From Candidatus Sulfotelmatobacter sp. (lineage in GTDB: Bacteria; Acidobacteriota; Terriglobia; Terriglobales; Acidobacteriaceae): a stretch of 64,000 bases of DNA. The stretch spans positions 62,001-126,000 of the forward strand of contig JASHOH010000136.1 in assembly GCA_030041215.1 (NCBI GenBank), written 5' to 3'. The position numbers and the translations under genes are program-made. Below are positions 1 to 8,908 of the stretch, piece after piece (position 1 is the first letter of the stretch; every line of letters starts with the position of its first letter). Below the pieces are notes generated by a model. The model did not search any database. It was not told the origin of the DNA and was given only the letters and a program-made list of their open reading frames with translations.

Positions 1-2
1 AC

Positions 3-638
3 CGGCTTGCGGTCCTACTGGCGCAGAATCATAAGAACCTCGATGAGGCGCGCCTGATGTCTTTGAACGCCGTGCAACTCGAACCGGAAAAATTGAGTTA
101 TCGCATCAATAACGCGAATGTCCTCATGCAGATGCAGCGTCCGGACGATGCAGTAAGAGTGCTGCAGAACGCGATGCACCTTGCCAAAACGCAGGCGGAA
201 ACCGAGATGGTTGAGAACTTCCTACTGCATGCGTCGGAGTACTCCCAGGCGATGGCGAGGGGGTTTGCCGTCCGGCAGGCTGACGGTGAAGATTCCAAAG
301 TGACGACTGATACTACAGTTGAGGAGGAAGCGGATGCCCAGCAGGTTTCACGCAACCAGCCAATCCCCAACGGACCCCATCGTACCCTCACTGGACTGTT
401 GACTGGCGTGACCTGCTCTCGCGCGGCCATGGACCTGGAGTTGATGGTAGGGGGCAAGAAAATTCCTGTACATGCCAACAATTACTTCAAGGTGCAGTAC
501 AGCGTGATTGGGGTCGAGCTCAAGAAAGACTTGAATCCATGCGCTGACCTCGACGGCAGACAAGCCAAAGTCGAATACATCGAATCGGAAGCGCCGGGGG
601 GAACTGCGGCACTTGTGGCTATTGAGATTCATAAATAG
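3..638 (+). CDS. C-terminal part of a TPR-repeat protein (5' end outside window)
   Basis: The frame is open to the left edge of the window, so this is the 3' end of a longer gene; the ATG at 57 is internal. The visible part begins with tetratricopeptide-type helices (an N-H-x-x-L-D-E-A-R segment, then A-V-R-V-L-Q-N-A), a short acidic linker, and a roughly 90-residue C-terminal beta-rich domain. That domain has the pattern G-x-L-x-x-V-x-C, then N-P-C-x-D-L-x-G-R-x-A-K-V-x-Y. I recall such a tail at the end of secreted TPR proteins in Acidobacteria, but it has no function I can name. TPR units normally mediate protein-protein contacts. Upstream domains, which may be enzymatic, cannot be seen, so the role is open. 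Confidence 0.75.
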   Translation, partial: RLAVLLAQNHKNLDEARLMSLNAVQLEPEKLSYRINNANVLMQMQRPDDAVRVLQNAMHLAKTQAETEMVENFLLHASEYSQAMARGFAVRQADGEDSKVTTDTTVEEEADAQQVSRNQPIPNGPHRTLTGLLTGVTCSRAAMDLELMVGGKKIPVHANNYFKVQYSVIGVELKKDLNPCADLDGRQAKVEYIESEAPGGTAALVAIEIHK

Positions 639-841
639 GCAGCAGTGCCGAATCACCTTCATCCCTCTATTACTGCTTTTCCCTTCGATGAGTGTTGGCC
701 TCGCTCCGCGACCTTTATAATACGAAGATTGGTTTTCCACCGAGGTCCCGACTGTGGGAAGCGAGGCCGGCAGATTCCTCTCCCCGCTCGGAATGGCAAA
801 GGTCAGCTAAGAGCTAGAAGTAGCAGCCAGAAGCTTTTTTC

Positions 842-2833
842 ATGGATTTCAAACTCGTCTCCAACTACAAGCCGCAAGGCGACCAGAAAACCGCGATCGA
901 GGCCCTGACACGCGGAATCTACGATCGCGAGCAGCACCAGGTTCTGCTCGGCGTCACCGGTTCGGGCAAAACTTATACCATGGCCAAGGTGATCGAGGCA
1001 GTGAATCGCCCGACGCTCGTGATGGCCCACAATAAAACGCTCGCGGCCCAGCTTTATCACGAGTTCAAGAATTTCTTTCCTCACAATGCAGTCGAGTATT
1101 TCGTTTCGTACTATGACTACTACCAGCCCGAAGCGTATGTTCCCGCCGCCGATCTCTACATCGAGAAAGAGGCCACCATCAACGACGAACTCGACAAGCT
1201 GCGTCTCTCGGCAACGCGTTCTTTATTTGAACGCCGCGACGCGCTGATCGTTTCCTCAGTGAGCTGCATTTACGGCCTCGGCTCGCCCGAAGCCTATTAC
1301 GGGATGATGCTATTCCTTGAAAAAGGCCAGAAGATCGCGCGCGAAGACGTCACCCACAAGCTGGTCGACATTCTCTACGAGCGCACCAACGGCGAGTTCC
1401 GCCGCGGCACGTTTCGAGTGCGCGGCGATGTGATCGAAGTCTTTCCCACATATGACGACATGGCCTACCGCATCGAGCTATGGGGAGACCAGGTCGAGGG
1501 GTTATCGCAGATCGATCCGCTCTTCGGCACGATCAAGCAAAAGTACATGCGCCTGCCAATTTACCCGAAGACGCATTACGTCATGAAAGACGAAACGCGG
1601 CTGAATGCGGTTGAGTCGATCAAGAAAGAGCTGGCATGGTGGGAAGTGGAACTGGAAAAGCAGGGCCGCATGGTCGAGGCACAGCGAGTGCATCAGCGAG
1701 TGAAGTTCGATCTGGAAATGATCAAGGTGATGGGCTACTGCCATGGCATCGAAAATTATTCGCGGCATTTTACCGGGCGCATGCCGGGCGAGCCTCCGCC
1801 GACGCTGCTTGATTATTTCCCGCGCGATTACGTGATGTTCGTTGACGAATCACACCAGACGGTTCCGCAGTTGCGCGGCATGTATCACGGCGACCGCTCG
1901 CGCAAGGAAGTGCTGGTTGAATACGGATTCCGCTTGCCTTCGGCGCTCGACAATCGTCCGCTCACGTTCGAAGAGTGGGAACATCGAACGAATCAGGTCA
2001 TTTATGTCTCGGCGACGCCGGGCCCATATGAGCTGACGAAATCGGCGGGAGTTGTTGTCGAGCAGATCATCCGGCCGACGGGGTTGATTGATCCGGAAGT
2101 GGAAGTGCGACCGGTGAAGGGACAAATTGACGATCTTCTTCACGAGATTCGCGCCCGTGTCGCTCGCGGCGAACGCGTGCTGGTGACGACTCTGACCAAG
2201 CGCATGGCCGAAGATCTCGCCGAGTACTACGCCGAAGTCGGCGTGAAGTGCCGCTATATGCACTCGGAGATCGAAACCCTCGAGCGCGTCAAGATTCTAC
2301 GCGATCTGCGCAAAGGCGAGTTCGACGTATTGATTGGTATCAATCTGTTGCGCGAAGGACTCGATTTGCCGGAGGTCTCACTGGTCGCTGTTCTTGATGC
2401 CGACAAAGAAGGATTCCTGCGTTCTCAAGGATCGTTGATTCAGACCATCGGCCGCTGTGCCCGCCATCTCAACGGCCGCGCCATTCTCTACGCCGACCAC
2501 AGGACGGAATCCATGCAGCGTGCCATCGACGAAACCAACCGCCGGCGTGCGATCCAGACGGCTTACAACGAAGCGAATGGAATCACCCCGGAGTCGATCG
2601 TGCGACCGCTGGACATGACGCTGGCGGGAATCGTGGCGGCAGATTACACGGATCTGGCGTCGGACGAATCCGAAGGCGTGCCCGAGTTCAAGTCGCAGGA
2701 AGAACTTGACGCGTATATCGCAAAACTCGAAACCGACATGCGCGAAGCGGCGAAGCAGTTTGAGTTCGAGAAAGCGGCGAAGCTGAGGGATGCGATCAAG
2801 GAGTTGAGGACGAAAGAGTTTTTGTTCGCGTGA
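842..2833 (+). CDS. uvrB: UvrABC excinuclease subunit B
   Basis: UvrB receives damaged DNA from UvrA, verifies the lesion with a beta-hairpin and recruits UvrC for incision in nucleotide excision repair. The 663-residue length is normal. Seen: Walker A G-V-T-G-S-G-K-T at residues 37-44, the aromatic beta-hairpin segment [12 protein letters not shown] around residue 95, helicase motif D-E-S-H, the Q-T-I-G-R-C-A-R-H motif VI, and a C-terminal UVR helix pair (about residues 625-660) for UvrC contact. The gene stands alone. In the 203-base upstream gap TATAAT occurs at 716-721, but no good -35 is evident and I saw no clear SOS box. A short GGCATC/GATGCC hairpin follows the stop codon, between uvrB and the convergent cheR-like gene. 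Confidence 0.98.
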   Translation: MDFKLVSNYKPQGDQKTAIEALTRGIYDREQHQVLLGVTGSGKTYTMAKVIEAVNRPTLVMAHNKTLAAQLYHEFKNFFPHNAVEYFVSYYDYYQPEAYVPAADLYIEKEATINDELDKLRLSATRSLFERRDALIVSSVSCIYGLGSPEAYYGMMLFLEKGQKIAREDVTHKLVDILYERTNGEFRRGTFRVRGDVIEVFPTYDDMAYRIELWGDQVEGLSQIDPLFGTIKQKYMRLPIYPKTHYVMKDETRLNAVESIKKELAWWEVELEKQGRMVEAQRVHQRVKFDLEMIKVMGYCHGIENYSRHFTGRMPGEPPPTLLDYFPRDYVMFVDESHQTVPQLRGMYHGDRSRKEVLVEYGFRLPSALDNRPLTFEEWEHRTNQVIYVSATPGPYELTKSAGVVVEQIIRPTGLIDPEVEVRPVKGQIDDLLHEIRARVARGERVLVTTLTKRMAEDLAEYYAEVGVKCRYMHSEIETLERVKILRDLRKGEFDVLIGINLLREGLDLPEVSLVAVLDADKEGFLRSQGSLIQTIGRCARHLNGRAILYADHRTESMQRAIDETNRRRAIQTAYNEANGITPESIVRPLDMTLAGIVAADYTDLASDESEGVPEFKSQEELDAYIAKLETDMREAAKQFEFEKAAKLRDAIKELRTKEFLFA

Positions 2834-2879
2834 GGCATCGCAGCAAGATGCCGTGATGCCAAACGCCGGGACGGCAGCG

Positions 2880-3971
2880 CTACCTTCCGTACGCCGCGCT
2901 CGCCGCCACTGGCTTACGGTGATAGGTGTACCCGTCGAAGATTTCGGAGCGGAAGTTCAAATTCGGCGCGCAGAGTTTCTCGGTCTGGCTCAAGAACAGA
3001 TACCCACCCGGCTCCAGATAAAGATGCAGCCGCTCGACCAAGGCGATGCGTTGAGCGCGCGAAAGATGCGGGAGGACATCCATGCAGAAGATGCAGTCGA
3101 AGCGTCCGATGTAGCCTGGACGCGCCAAGTTCATGCAGTTGAAGGTCACCAGGCTGCGCAGGCGCGGCTTCACGAGGAGGTGTGGCGGGTTAGCAGATGC
3201 GGTCTGCGTTTCCTTCGAGCCGCCGCTCCTGGGTTCGGCTGGAAAATTGCTCTGCATTTCCCTCTCCGCATCTTTCGTATCGCCATTGCTTAAAATCGCT
3301 GGCGAACAGATTTTCGCAAAATAGTTGCGAATGGTCGCCGGCGGCAGACCGTTCAATGCCGACTGCGGATAGATTCCACGATCTGCGACTTCGATGTTCG
3401 GCGGCAACAGATCGCTGCCGACGATGTGGATCGACAAGGCTCCGCCTTGATTCGCGATCGAACTCTCGGCGATGCCACCGTTGCGGGCTGCGGATTTTCC
3501 GCTGCCGTTGGCCGAACCGTTCGCCGCAGTTGCGCCAAGCTGGTTCAGTGCATCGCACACAGCCATGGCGATCGAGTAGGTCTCTTCTCCCGTGGCGCAG
3601 CCGGCGCTCCAGATGCGGAGAGGGTTCGGACCATCGGTTGACTTGCGAGCACAAAGCTGCGGAACCACCTGCTTCGTCAAGGCATTCATCGCGCCGGGAT
3701 GCCGGAAGAAACCCGTCTTGGTATTGACCAGTCCATTCAGCGAAGCAGCCAGGCTGGAGCCATCCTGATCTGCGCGCAGCCTTTCGAGCAACTCCGCGGC
3801 TGAACCAAGGCCCTGGGCTTCCATGCTATCGACGACATGCGCTGCCAAGGCGCTGTTCGGGCAGTCGAGCACGATCCCGGTCTGGCGCTCGATCAGAAGG
3901 CGCAGCTCCGAGAGTTCGTGTTCGAGAAGGGTTCCGGTGGCGATTAGTTTGTGCATAAAGGCAGTTCTCAT
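2880..3971 (-). CDS. CheR-family SAM-dependent methyltransferase
   Basis: CheR enzymes methylate glutamates on chemoreceptors using S-adenosylmethionine. The protein has a helical CheR N-terminal domain, the N-T-K-T-G-F-F-R-H segment corresponding to the T-x-F-F-R motif, the SAM-binding loop S-A-G-C-A-T-G-E-E-T-Y-S-I-A-M, and a late F-D-C-I-F-C-M-D-V-L. In typical CheR the last motif reads F-C-R-N-V, so Arg and Asn are replaced here. Two low-complexity insertions (Ala/Asn/Gly-rich and Ser/Glu-rich) enlarge the catalytic domain to 363 residues in all. It is the last gene of a four-gene leftward operon with PilZ-like and receiver/DHp-like proteins. No receptor, CheA or CheB gene is nearby, so the substrate is unknown and classical chemotaxis is only one option. 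An alternative start lies at the internal Met-6. Confidence 0.85.
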   Translation of the reverse strand: MRTAFMHKLIATGTLLEHELSELRLLIERQTGIVLDCPNSALAAHVVDSMEAQGLGSAAELLERLRADQDGSSLAASLNGLVNTKTGFFRHPGAMNALTKQVVPQLCARKSTDGPNPLRIWSAGCATGEETYSIAMAVCDALNQLGATAANGSANGSGKSAARNGGIAESSIANQGGALSIHIVGSDLLPPNIEVADRGIYPQSALNGLPPATIRNYFAKICSPAILSNGDTKDAEREMQSNFPAEPRSGGSKETQTASANPPHLLVKPRLRSLVTFNCMNLARPGYIGRFDCIFCMDVLPHLSRAQRIALVERLHLYLEPGGYLFLSQTEKLCAPNLNFRSEIFDGYTYHRKPVAASAAYGR

Positions 3972-4016
3972 TTGTCAGTTGCCTGTTTGACCTTCTGACT
4001 ATTCATTCTTCTTTGC

Positions 4017-4691
4017 TCAGTCGCCTGCTGCGGCAGTCCGATATCGGCCGGCGCTTTTTTCCATCTGTGCAACCACGTTCATTTCTTTTTCGAGGGAGGA
4101 AAACCGCTGCATCACTTCGTGAATGCGCAATGTCATATTACGGATGGTTTCAATCTGTGCCCGGGCCTGCGCCGAGAGGCTGCCAGGTTCGATCAGCAAC
4201 AAATCAGAATTGCCCAACAGCGATGTGAGGGCATCGTTCAGTCCGTGGCGCATTTCGAGCAGGTAACGCCCCAGCGTGGCCTGCCCTTGCAGAGCGGCGC
4301 AAGTAGCTTCGGCGGTGCGGGCGCGAGCTTCCGCGTTCGCCCGCAATATAGCTTCACTTGCCGCAAGAACCAATGCGTTCAGCCAGTTTTCTTCGCAGCA
4401 CAGCACCGCTGTGCGCGGCCACCGCTCGCGCACCAGTTTTGAGGTGGTAGTATCCCGGCAGACACAAAACAGAGGCTGCGACGTCGAATGCAGCGGTTCA
4501 AGCACTATAGAAAGCAACTTCCGCCGCAGGGGGCCGACGATGGCCACGGTAAATTGATCTACCGAGCGCGGCCACAACTCTCCGCTCAGCACCGTAAACG
4601 TGGGCGCAAGTCGCTCCATCTGCCAGCGAGCTGTAACAACGCGGGAAAATTCCACGTCATCAGAAATTATGAGTACGGTCGGATCATCCAC
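4017..4691 (-). CDS. Degenerate receiver + histidine-kinase DHp-like protein without ATPase domain
   Basis: The 224-residue protein begins like a response-regulator receiver (V-L-I-I-S-D-D-V-E-F at 6-15, keeping the acidic pair). The phospho-acceptor position after the third strand (A-I-V-G, about residue 53) is not Asp. The C-terminal part resembles a two-helix DHp domain: R-H-G-L-N-D-A-L-T-S-L-L-G-N-S-D-L-L around His149, matching the H-x-x-N/R-x-x-L-T pattern of HisKA domains, and a long second helix. There is no N-box, G-box or other ATP-binding motif, so the protein cannot autophosphorylate. It could accept or relay phosphate, or act as a dimeric scaffold. It lies 100 bases downstream of an uncharacterised gene and 45 bases upstream of the cheR-like gene. 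The homology reading is by eye only. Confidence 0.65.
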   Translation of the reverse strand: MDDPTVLIISDDVEFSRVVTARWQMERLAPTFTVLSGELWPRSVDQFTVAIVGPLRRKLLSIVLEPLHSTSQPLFCVCRDTTTSKLVRERWPRTAVLCCEENWLNALVLAASEAILRANAEARARTAEATCAALQGQATLGRYLLEMRHGLNDALTSLLGNSDLLLIEPGSLSAQARAQIETIRNMTLRIHEVMQRFSSLEKEMNVVAQMEKSAGRYRTAAAGD

Positions 4692-4791
4692 AATGCAAAT
4701 TCCTTTGATCCATTCCCGAGGGGGCGGGAACCTTGCTTCTCACAGCCGGGAGCCTCGATTGCCGCGCACGAGTTACACAGCTTTGTTCCTG

Positions 4792-5940
4792 TTAAGACTC
4801 TGAGTTCTGATTCCACTGCGGCGGTTCGGCGGAAATCTCGAATTCCGGAGTTTCATCAGCAACAGGTTTGAGCTGACCTGCATGCTTGGGGGAAGCAACA
4901 TCGCGCGCTGGCACACGATGAGCTGATGCTCCGGCCGATGCAGCAGCAACGGCCCGCTTTGTATGTTTCGGTGTCACTGCCGCGGGGACGGTAGTTTCTG
5001 TAGCGCTAGTGTTTCCTGGCGCGCCCGCATGGTTGCCCGTTGCAGAATCCGGTCCCAACGCGGCATCGATCGAGGCGCGCAGATCCACCAACATCCGCAG
5101 CGGCTGGCCGGAGGAATACTCCGCCTGGAACATGACCTTCCATGACTGGCAGATCATACGCAGACGAATAATCGGCTCTTCCGCGGAAAACTGCGCGCGC
5201 CGGCAGTCGATGGTTTCAACGCCTCTTTCTTCCAACTCATTCAGGCCTTCGAGAACATGATTCAGGTCTTCGTGCATCAGCCGGAAGAAAACCCGACGCA
5301 TGAGATATCCAAAACGTGTGAATGCAATCAGTGCGATCGGCAGGTAGAACAGTTCTCCTGCCTGCGCTTTGGCCTTGCGGCCCTGTTCGAGCACTCCGCC
5401 GTGCAGAAGTTCATCGAGCGAGCGGCAGCGGCGGGCAGAATCCAGTACTCGATGCAGCGAGTTCAGCCACACAGGCGGTTTGAGTTCGATGCTACCTAAT
5501 AGCGGTTCGAGCGCCCGGGCTACATACTCCAGGTCAGCATCGTCGTCCTTCAGATCAGTGGGCGCAATCTGGCTGAAATACTGCACCAGCAGAAAATCGA
5601 TTTTGTCCCGGAGCGAATCCGTCTTCGGGTTTTTGCGCAAGTAATGCTGCAGCAGGTCGATCAAACACTCTGCATCCATCCGCGAACTGGTTTGCAGGAA
5701 CTGGCGCAACTGGTGAACCTGGATCGTGTCATCCATTTCGTTCAGCCATTGCTGCGCCTGCTCGACCGACTCGCGCCCAGGCGTCTCGACGCCAGCTTCC
5801 AGGTCGGCGCACGGCGGAACGTCAATGGCAAACTCGCGCGCCATGTCGGTGTAGATCGGATGCAGCTGGCGCGCGTTCGACCAGACGGCCGCCAGGTCCG
5901 CAGTTGCTTCAGGTAACTGTGAGGATGGTTGTTGAGTCAT
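4792..5940 (-). CDS. Uncharacterised protein in PilZ/CheR operon
   Basis: I do not recognise a family. The chosen ATG (5940-5938) overlaps the stop codon of the upstream PilZ-like gene as ATGA, a translational-coupling arrangement; the frame could be extended 53 codons further but only by running through that gene. This gives 382 residues. The first two thirds are predicted largely helical, with a hydrophobic stretch F-Y-L-P-I-A-L-I-A-F-T-R-F near the middle. The last 100 residues are an Ala/Thr/Pro-rich, probably disordered tail. There is no signal peptide. The partners in the operon (PilZ-like, receiver/DHp-like, CheR-like) suggest a cytoplasmic signalling or scaffold role, which is inference only. 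Confidence 0.7.
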   Translation of the reverse strand: MTQQPSSQLPEATADLAAVWSNARQLHPIYTDMAREFAIDVPPCADLEAGVETPGRESVEQAQQWLNEMDDTIQVHQLRQFLQTSSRMDAECLIDLLQHYLRKNPKTDSLRDKIDFLLVQYFSQIAPTDLKDDDADLEYVARALEPLLGSIELKPPVWLNSLHRVLDSARRCRSLDELLHGGVLEQGRKAKAQAGELFYLPIALIAFTRFGYLMRRVFFRLMHEDLNHVLEGLNELEERGVETIDCRRAQFSAEEPIIRLRMICQSWKVMFQAEYSSGQPLRMLVDLRASIDAALGPDSATGNHAGAPGNTSATETTVPAAVTPKHTKRAVAAASAGASAHRVPARDVASPKHAGQLKPVADETPEFEISAEPPQWNQNSES

Positions 5941-6296
5941 GATTTCACGATCCAGTTGGGAACGGAGTTGAGAAAGCGGGCTGCCACCAGGATCCGGCCC
6001 GGCTGGTATTGCACGGCGACTACCGAGGCTTCGGTGTCGAGAGAGCCATCCACGTTGCGCAGGTGCACTACGTCGCCGAACTCCAGGTGCGTCGAACAAG
6101 AAAATAGAACCTCGCGCGATGTGCCAAACTCAATGATGGTGCTTTCCTGCAAGGCACCACCGCCATTCCTGGAGTTGTTGCGCACCTCAATTTGAACCGG
6201 AATCCGCACTGGCGTGGCCTCAGGAAAAAAGCGCGCCAGTTCGGCGACGCGGTTGAATTGCGCCGTTTGCAACGTTGCTGTTGCGGAGTGAGCCAA
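5937..6296 (-). CDS. PilZ-like small domain protein
   Basis: This 119-residue protein looks like a single PilZ-type beta-barrel: R-I-P-V-Q-I-E-V-R-N-N-S-R-N-G-G-G, alternating hydrophobic strands, then V-V-H-L-R and A-A-R-F near the end. PilZ domains bind cyclic di-GMP through an R-x-x-x-R motif followed by D/N-x-S-x-x-G. Here only partial equivalents are seen (N-N-S-R-N-G-G-G), so ligand binding is uncertain. It is the first gene of the leftward signalling operon, and its TGA overlaps the next ATG. Its upstream region (6297-6480) can form a GC-rich hairpin. Confidence 0.65.
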   Translation of the reverse strand: MAHSATATLQTAQFNRVAELARFFPEATPVRIPVQIEVRNNSRNGGGALQESTIIEFGTSREVLFSCSTHLEFGDVVHLRNVDGSLDTEASVVAVQYQPGRILVAARFLNSVPNWIVKS

Positions 6297-6744
6297 ATGA
6301 CCCTTTCTAAGCCCAGCTTAAGGTTGGGTCGTCACGATAACCCGGTGTTAAATATGCGGTAGGGCTCCCCTCCTCCCGGTTAGGAGAAATCTCGGAGAGC
6401 CCAATACGCGGTTTCACGTGGAATCGGAGCAAACCCGCGACCATAGCCCAGAACGGAAGGTCTAGCACCCAGGGGCTAGATTTTTCAGCGACTTAAGTGG
6501 GCCGGACTAATGAAGTTTAAGGACCAAGTACAGAACCAATCTCAAACTGAGACAATTTCTCAACTTGCCGCTCACAGGTTTAACTGTGCTACTCTCCGTT
6601 CATAAACCAAATCATCGCCCAAATCAGGTTCTAGTTCCGGTTTCTTCGAGGGTGGAAAGCTCGGGCGGAAGAGCCGGATAGTGCATCCAAACCGAAGAAT
6701 CCGAAGCATCGCATTCAAGGACACAATAAAATTGCGGGAGACTT
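6297..6744. other. Divergent intergenic region with two inverted repeats
   Basis: This 448-base region separates the leftward PilZ-like operon from the rightward secreted-protein gene and must hold both promoters. Two structures are visible. GGGCTC around 6362-6367 pairs with GAGCCC around 6396-6401, in the leader of the PilZ-like gene. Near the right end, CGGTTTCTTCG (6638-6648) can pair with CGAAGAATCCG (6693-6703) with one mismatch, enclosing a smaller GCTC/GAGC hairpin; this would lie in the 5' leader of the gene at 6745. I do not recognise a known riboswitch in either. Confidence 0.4.
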
Positions 6745-8856
6745 ATGCATAACAAAGACAATGTGTTGTGGTTGTCGAGCCTCATCATCGGGCTCGCAGC
6801 AGTCGCTTTCCTGCCGCGGGTTCTTGCACAAGATCAATATGACGATCCGCCAACCAGAGTAGCCCGGCTGGGCTACATGGAGGGTTCCGTTTCATTTCAG
6901 CCAGCAGGCGAGACAGATTGGGTTGGAGCCGTTCCTAACCGACCCATGACAACGGGCGATCAAATCTGGGCCGACCAGGGTTCTCGCGCCGAGTTGAACC
7001 TGGGATCGGCCGTCATCCGCTTGTCGGAATATACCGGCATAACCTTTCTCAACTTCGATGACCACACCGTGCAGGTGCAGTTGAGCTCGGGCACCATCAA
7101 CGTGACCGTTCGCCGTCTGCGTGAGGACGACGTGGTCGAGGTCGATACTCCCAACCTGGCGTTCACGATTTTCCAGACCGGTCACTATCGCATGGATGCC
7201 AGCCAAGACGGCGCCAATACCACGGTCTCGATCCGAGCGGGCGAGGGCGAAGCCACGGGCTACGGCCAGACTTACGACCTGCGCGCCGGACAAGTCGGCT
7301 ACTTCAGCGGGACCAACGGACTCTATGCCGACGTTGAGCAAGTCGGCGAGCCCGATGCGTTCGACGTCTGGGTCGAAGGCCGCGACCATCGCTACGACTA
7401 CGCACGTTCGCGCCAATATATGTCGCCCTACGTGGCGGGATTTGAAGATCTCGACGACTACGGCGAGTGGCGCTTCGATCCTGCATACGGAAATATCTGG
7501 TTCCCCAATCAGGTCGCGTATGGCTGGGCGCCGTATCATGTGGGTCATTGGGCCTGGATTGATCCCTGGGGCTACACGTGGGTCGACGATGCTCCGTGGG
7601 GCTATGCGCCATTTCATTATGGCCGCTGGGTGTTCGTGGCTGGGCGCTGGGGCTGGGTCGCGGGTCCCGCAAATGTGGAGCCTCTGTACGCTCCGGCGCT
7701 TGTGGTGTTTATCGGAGCAGGCGGAGGATGGGGCGGAAATATCGGATGGTTCCCGCTCGGTCCGCGCGAAGTCTGGGTGCCGTCTTATCCGGTCAGCCGC
7801 GCGTACATGACACAGGTGAACGTCAGCAGTACGGTTGTGAATGAGACCGTCATCACAAACGTCTACAACACCACCATCATCAATAAAACAACGAACATCA
7901 CTAACATTACATATGTGAACAAAACCGTACCCGGCGCCGTAACGGCAGTTCCGCAAAATGCATTCGCCAGCGCGCAGCCGGTAGCGAAAGTTGCGGTTGT
8001 AGTCAACGCACAGCAGATCGCATCCGCGCCGGTTGCTGCGCGAGTTGCTGTGAATCCCACACGCGAATCCGTGCTGGGAGCGAAAGCTTCCACCGCGGAG
8101 CACGTGAGTGCACCTCCAGCCGCGATTGCGAGCCGGCAGGTGGTGGCAAAGAAAACTCCGCCGCCCCCTCCCGTACCCTTTGCGCAGAAACAGCAGGCGA
8201 TGGCCAAGAACCCAGGACAGCCGCTGCCTAGGCAGCAGTTGGCCGCCATGCGTCCCGCAGCCGCAGCGGTCAGACCGCCGGTGAAAGTTGCGCCTCCCGG
8301 AAAACCTGCGCAGCCGGCAACCGGTCATCCTCCGGCTAACGTTGCGCGTCCCGGAATGCCCGGGGCCCCCGCGAACGCCGGCCGGCCCGCACAGCCAACT
8401 CCGCCTCCTTCACAACCGATGAATCGTCCCGGAGCCCCGCCGCCGAACGAACGGCCGGCTCCTGCGCAGCCCAGCCGTCCTGCACTGCCGGCTCAACCAG
8501 AGACGAATCGGCCCGCGCCCTCGGCCAATCAGCCACCACCAAACCGGCCTACGCCCCCATCACAACCGAATCGACCGCCAGCGAATCAGCCTCAACCAAA
8601 TCGACCGGAGACGAACCGTCCGCCGGAAAATCAACCAAACCCGCCAGAGACGCGTCCCGCTGAGCCAAACCGGCCGCCCGCGGCCGAGCCGAACCGGCCC
8701 GCACCGAATCGCAACGAACCGCCTCCGCGGCAAGCTGCTCCGCCGCCGGAGCGTCCGTCACAGCAACACGCTGCTCCTCCGCCAAAGCAGGAGCAGAAGC
8801 AGCCGCCTCCCGATCAGAAAAAGCGCGAGGAGGAAACACGCCCACCAGGGCTGTAG
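6745..8856 (+). CDS. Secreted FecR-like/DUF6600-like protein with proline-rich tail
   Basis: A 703-residue exported protein. Residues 1-29 form a signal peptide (short N-region, then W-L-S-S-L-I-I-G-L-A-A-V-A-F-L, cleaved near V-L-A-Q). A FecR-type beta-helical domain follows (A-E-L-N-L-G-S-A-V-I-R-L, about residues 35-200). Next comes an aromatic repeat region with W-x-W-x-x-P-x-G-Y and G-R-W-x-W-V-A-G-P units (about 240-310), as in DUF6600 proteins. A V-N-x-T-x-I-N-K-T-rich stretch follows, then about 230 residues of Pro/Asn/Arg/Gln-rich low-complexity repeats. The function is unknown; the tail could contact peptidoglycan or cell-surface polymers. A GGGAG ribosome-binding site stands 6-7 bases before the ATG. 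A strong terminator follows the stop codon. Confidence 0.8.
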   Translation: MHNKDNVLWLSSLIIGLAAVAFLPRVLAQDQYDDPPTRVARLGYMEGSVSFQPAGETDWVGAVPNRPMTTGDQIWADQGSRAELNLGSAVIRLSEYTGITFLNFDDHTVQVQLSSGTINVTVRRLREDDVVEVDTPNLAFTIFQTGHYRMDASQDGANTTVSIRAGEGEATGYGQTYDLRAGQVGYFSGTNGLYADVEQVGEPDAFDVWVEGRDHRYDYARSRQYMSPYVAGFEDLDDYGEWRFDPAYGNIWFPNQVAYGWAPYHVGHWAWIDPWGYTWVDDAPWGYAPFHYGRWVFVAGRWGWVAGPANVEPLYAPALVVFIGAGGGWGGNIGWFPLGPREVWVPSYPVSRAYMTQVNVSSTVVNETVITNVYNTTIINKTTNITNITYVNKTVPGAVTAVPQNAFASAQPVAKVAVVVNAQQIASAPVAARVAVNPTRESVLGAKASTAEHVSAPPAAIASRQVVAKKTPPPPPVPFAQKQQAMAKNPGQPLPRQQLAAMRPAAAAVRPPVKVAPPGKPAQPATGHPPANVARPGMPGAPANAGRPAQPTPPPSQPMNRPGAPPPNERPAPAQPSRPALPAQPETNRPAPSANQPPPNRPTPPSQPNRPPANQPQPNRPETNRPPENQPNPPETRPAEPNRPPAAEPNRPAPNRNEPPPRQAAPPPERPSQQHAAPPPKQEQKQPPPDQKKREEETRPPGL

Positions 8857-8876
8857 AATTGAGGTTGTGGAATTCC

Positions 8877-8908
8877 GGCACCCTGATCTTTTCAGGGTGC
8901 CTTTCTGT
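8877..8908 (+). terminator. Rho-independent terminator
   Basis: A perfect 10-bp stem (GGCACCCTGA / TCAGGGTGCC) with a 5-base loop is followed by TTTCTGTT. It ends the rightward transcript of the proline-rich secreted protein. The stop codon of the convergent hydrolase gene (8892-8894) is inside the hairpin. The opposite strand lacks a T-run after the stem, so it should work in the rightward direction only. Confidence 0.85.

Noticed and set aside
6892-8328. Long open frame (478 codons) on the strand opposite the secreted FecR-like protein
   Set aside because: The translation is Arg/His/Cys-rich with no recognisable motif, and the plus-strand protein has a signal peptide, domain structure and ribosome-binding site. 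The frame is a by-product of GC-rich codon bias.
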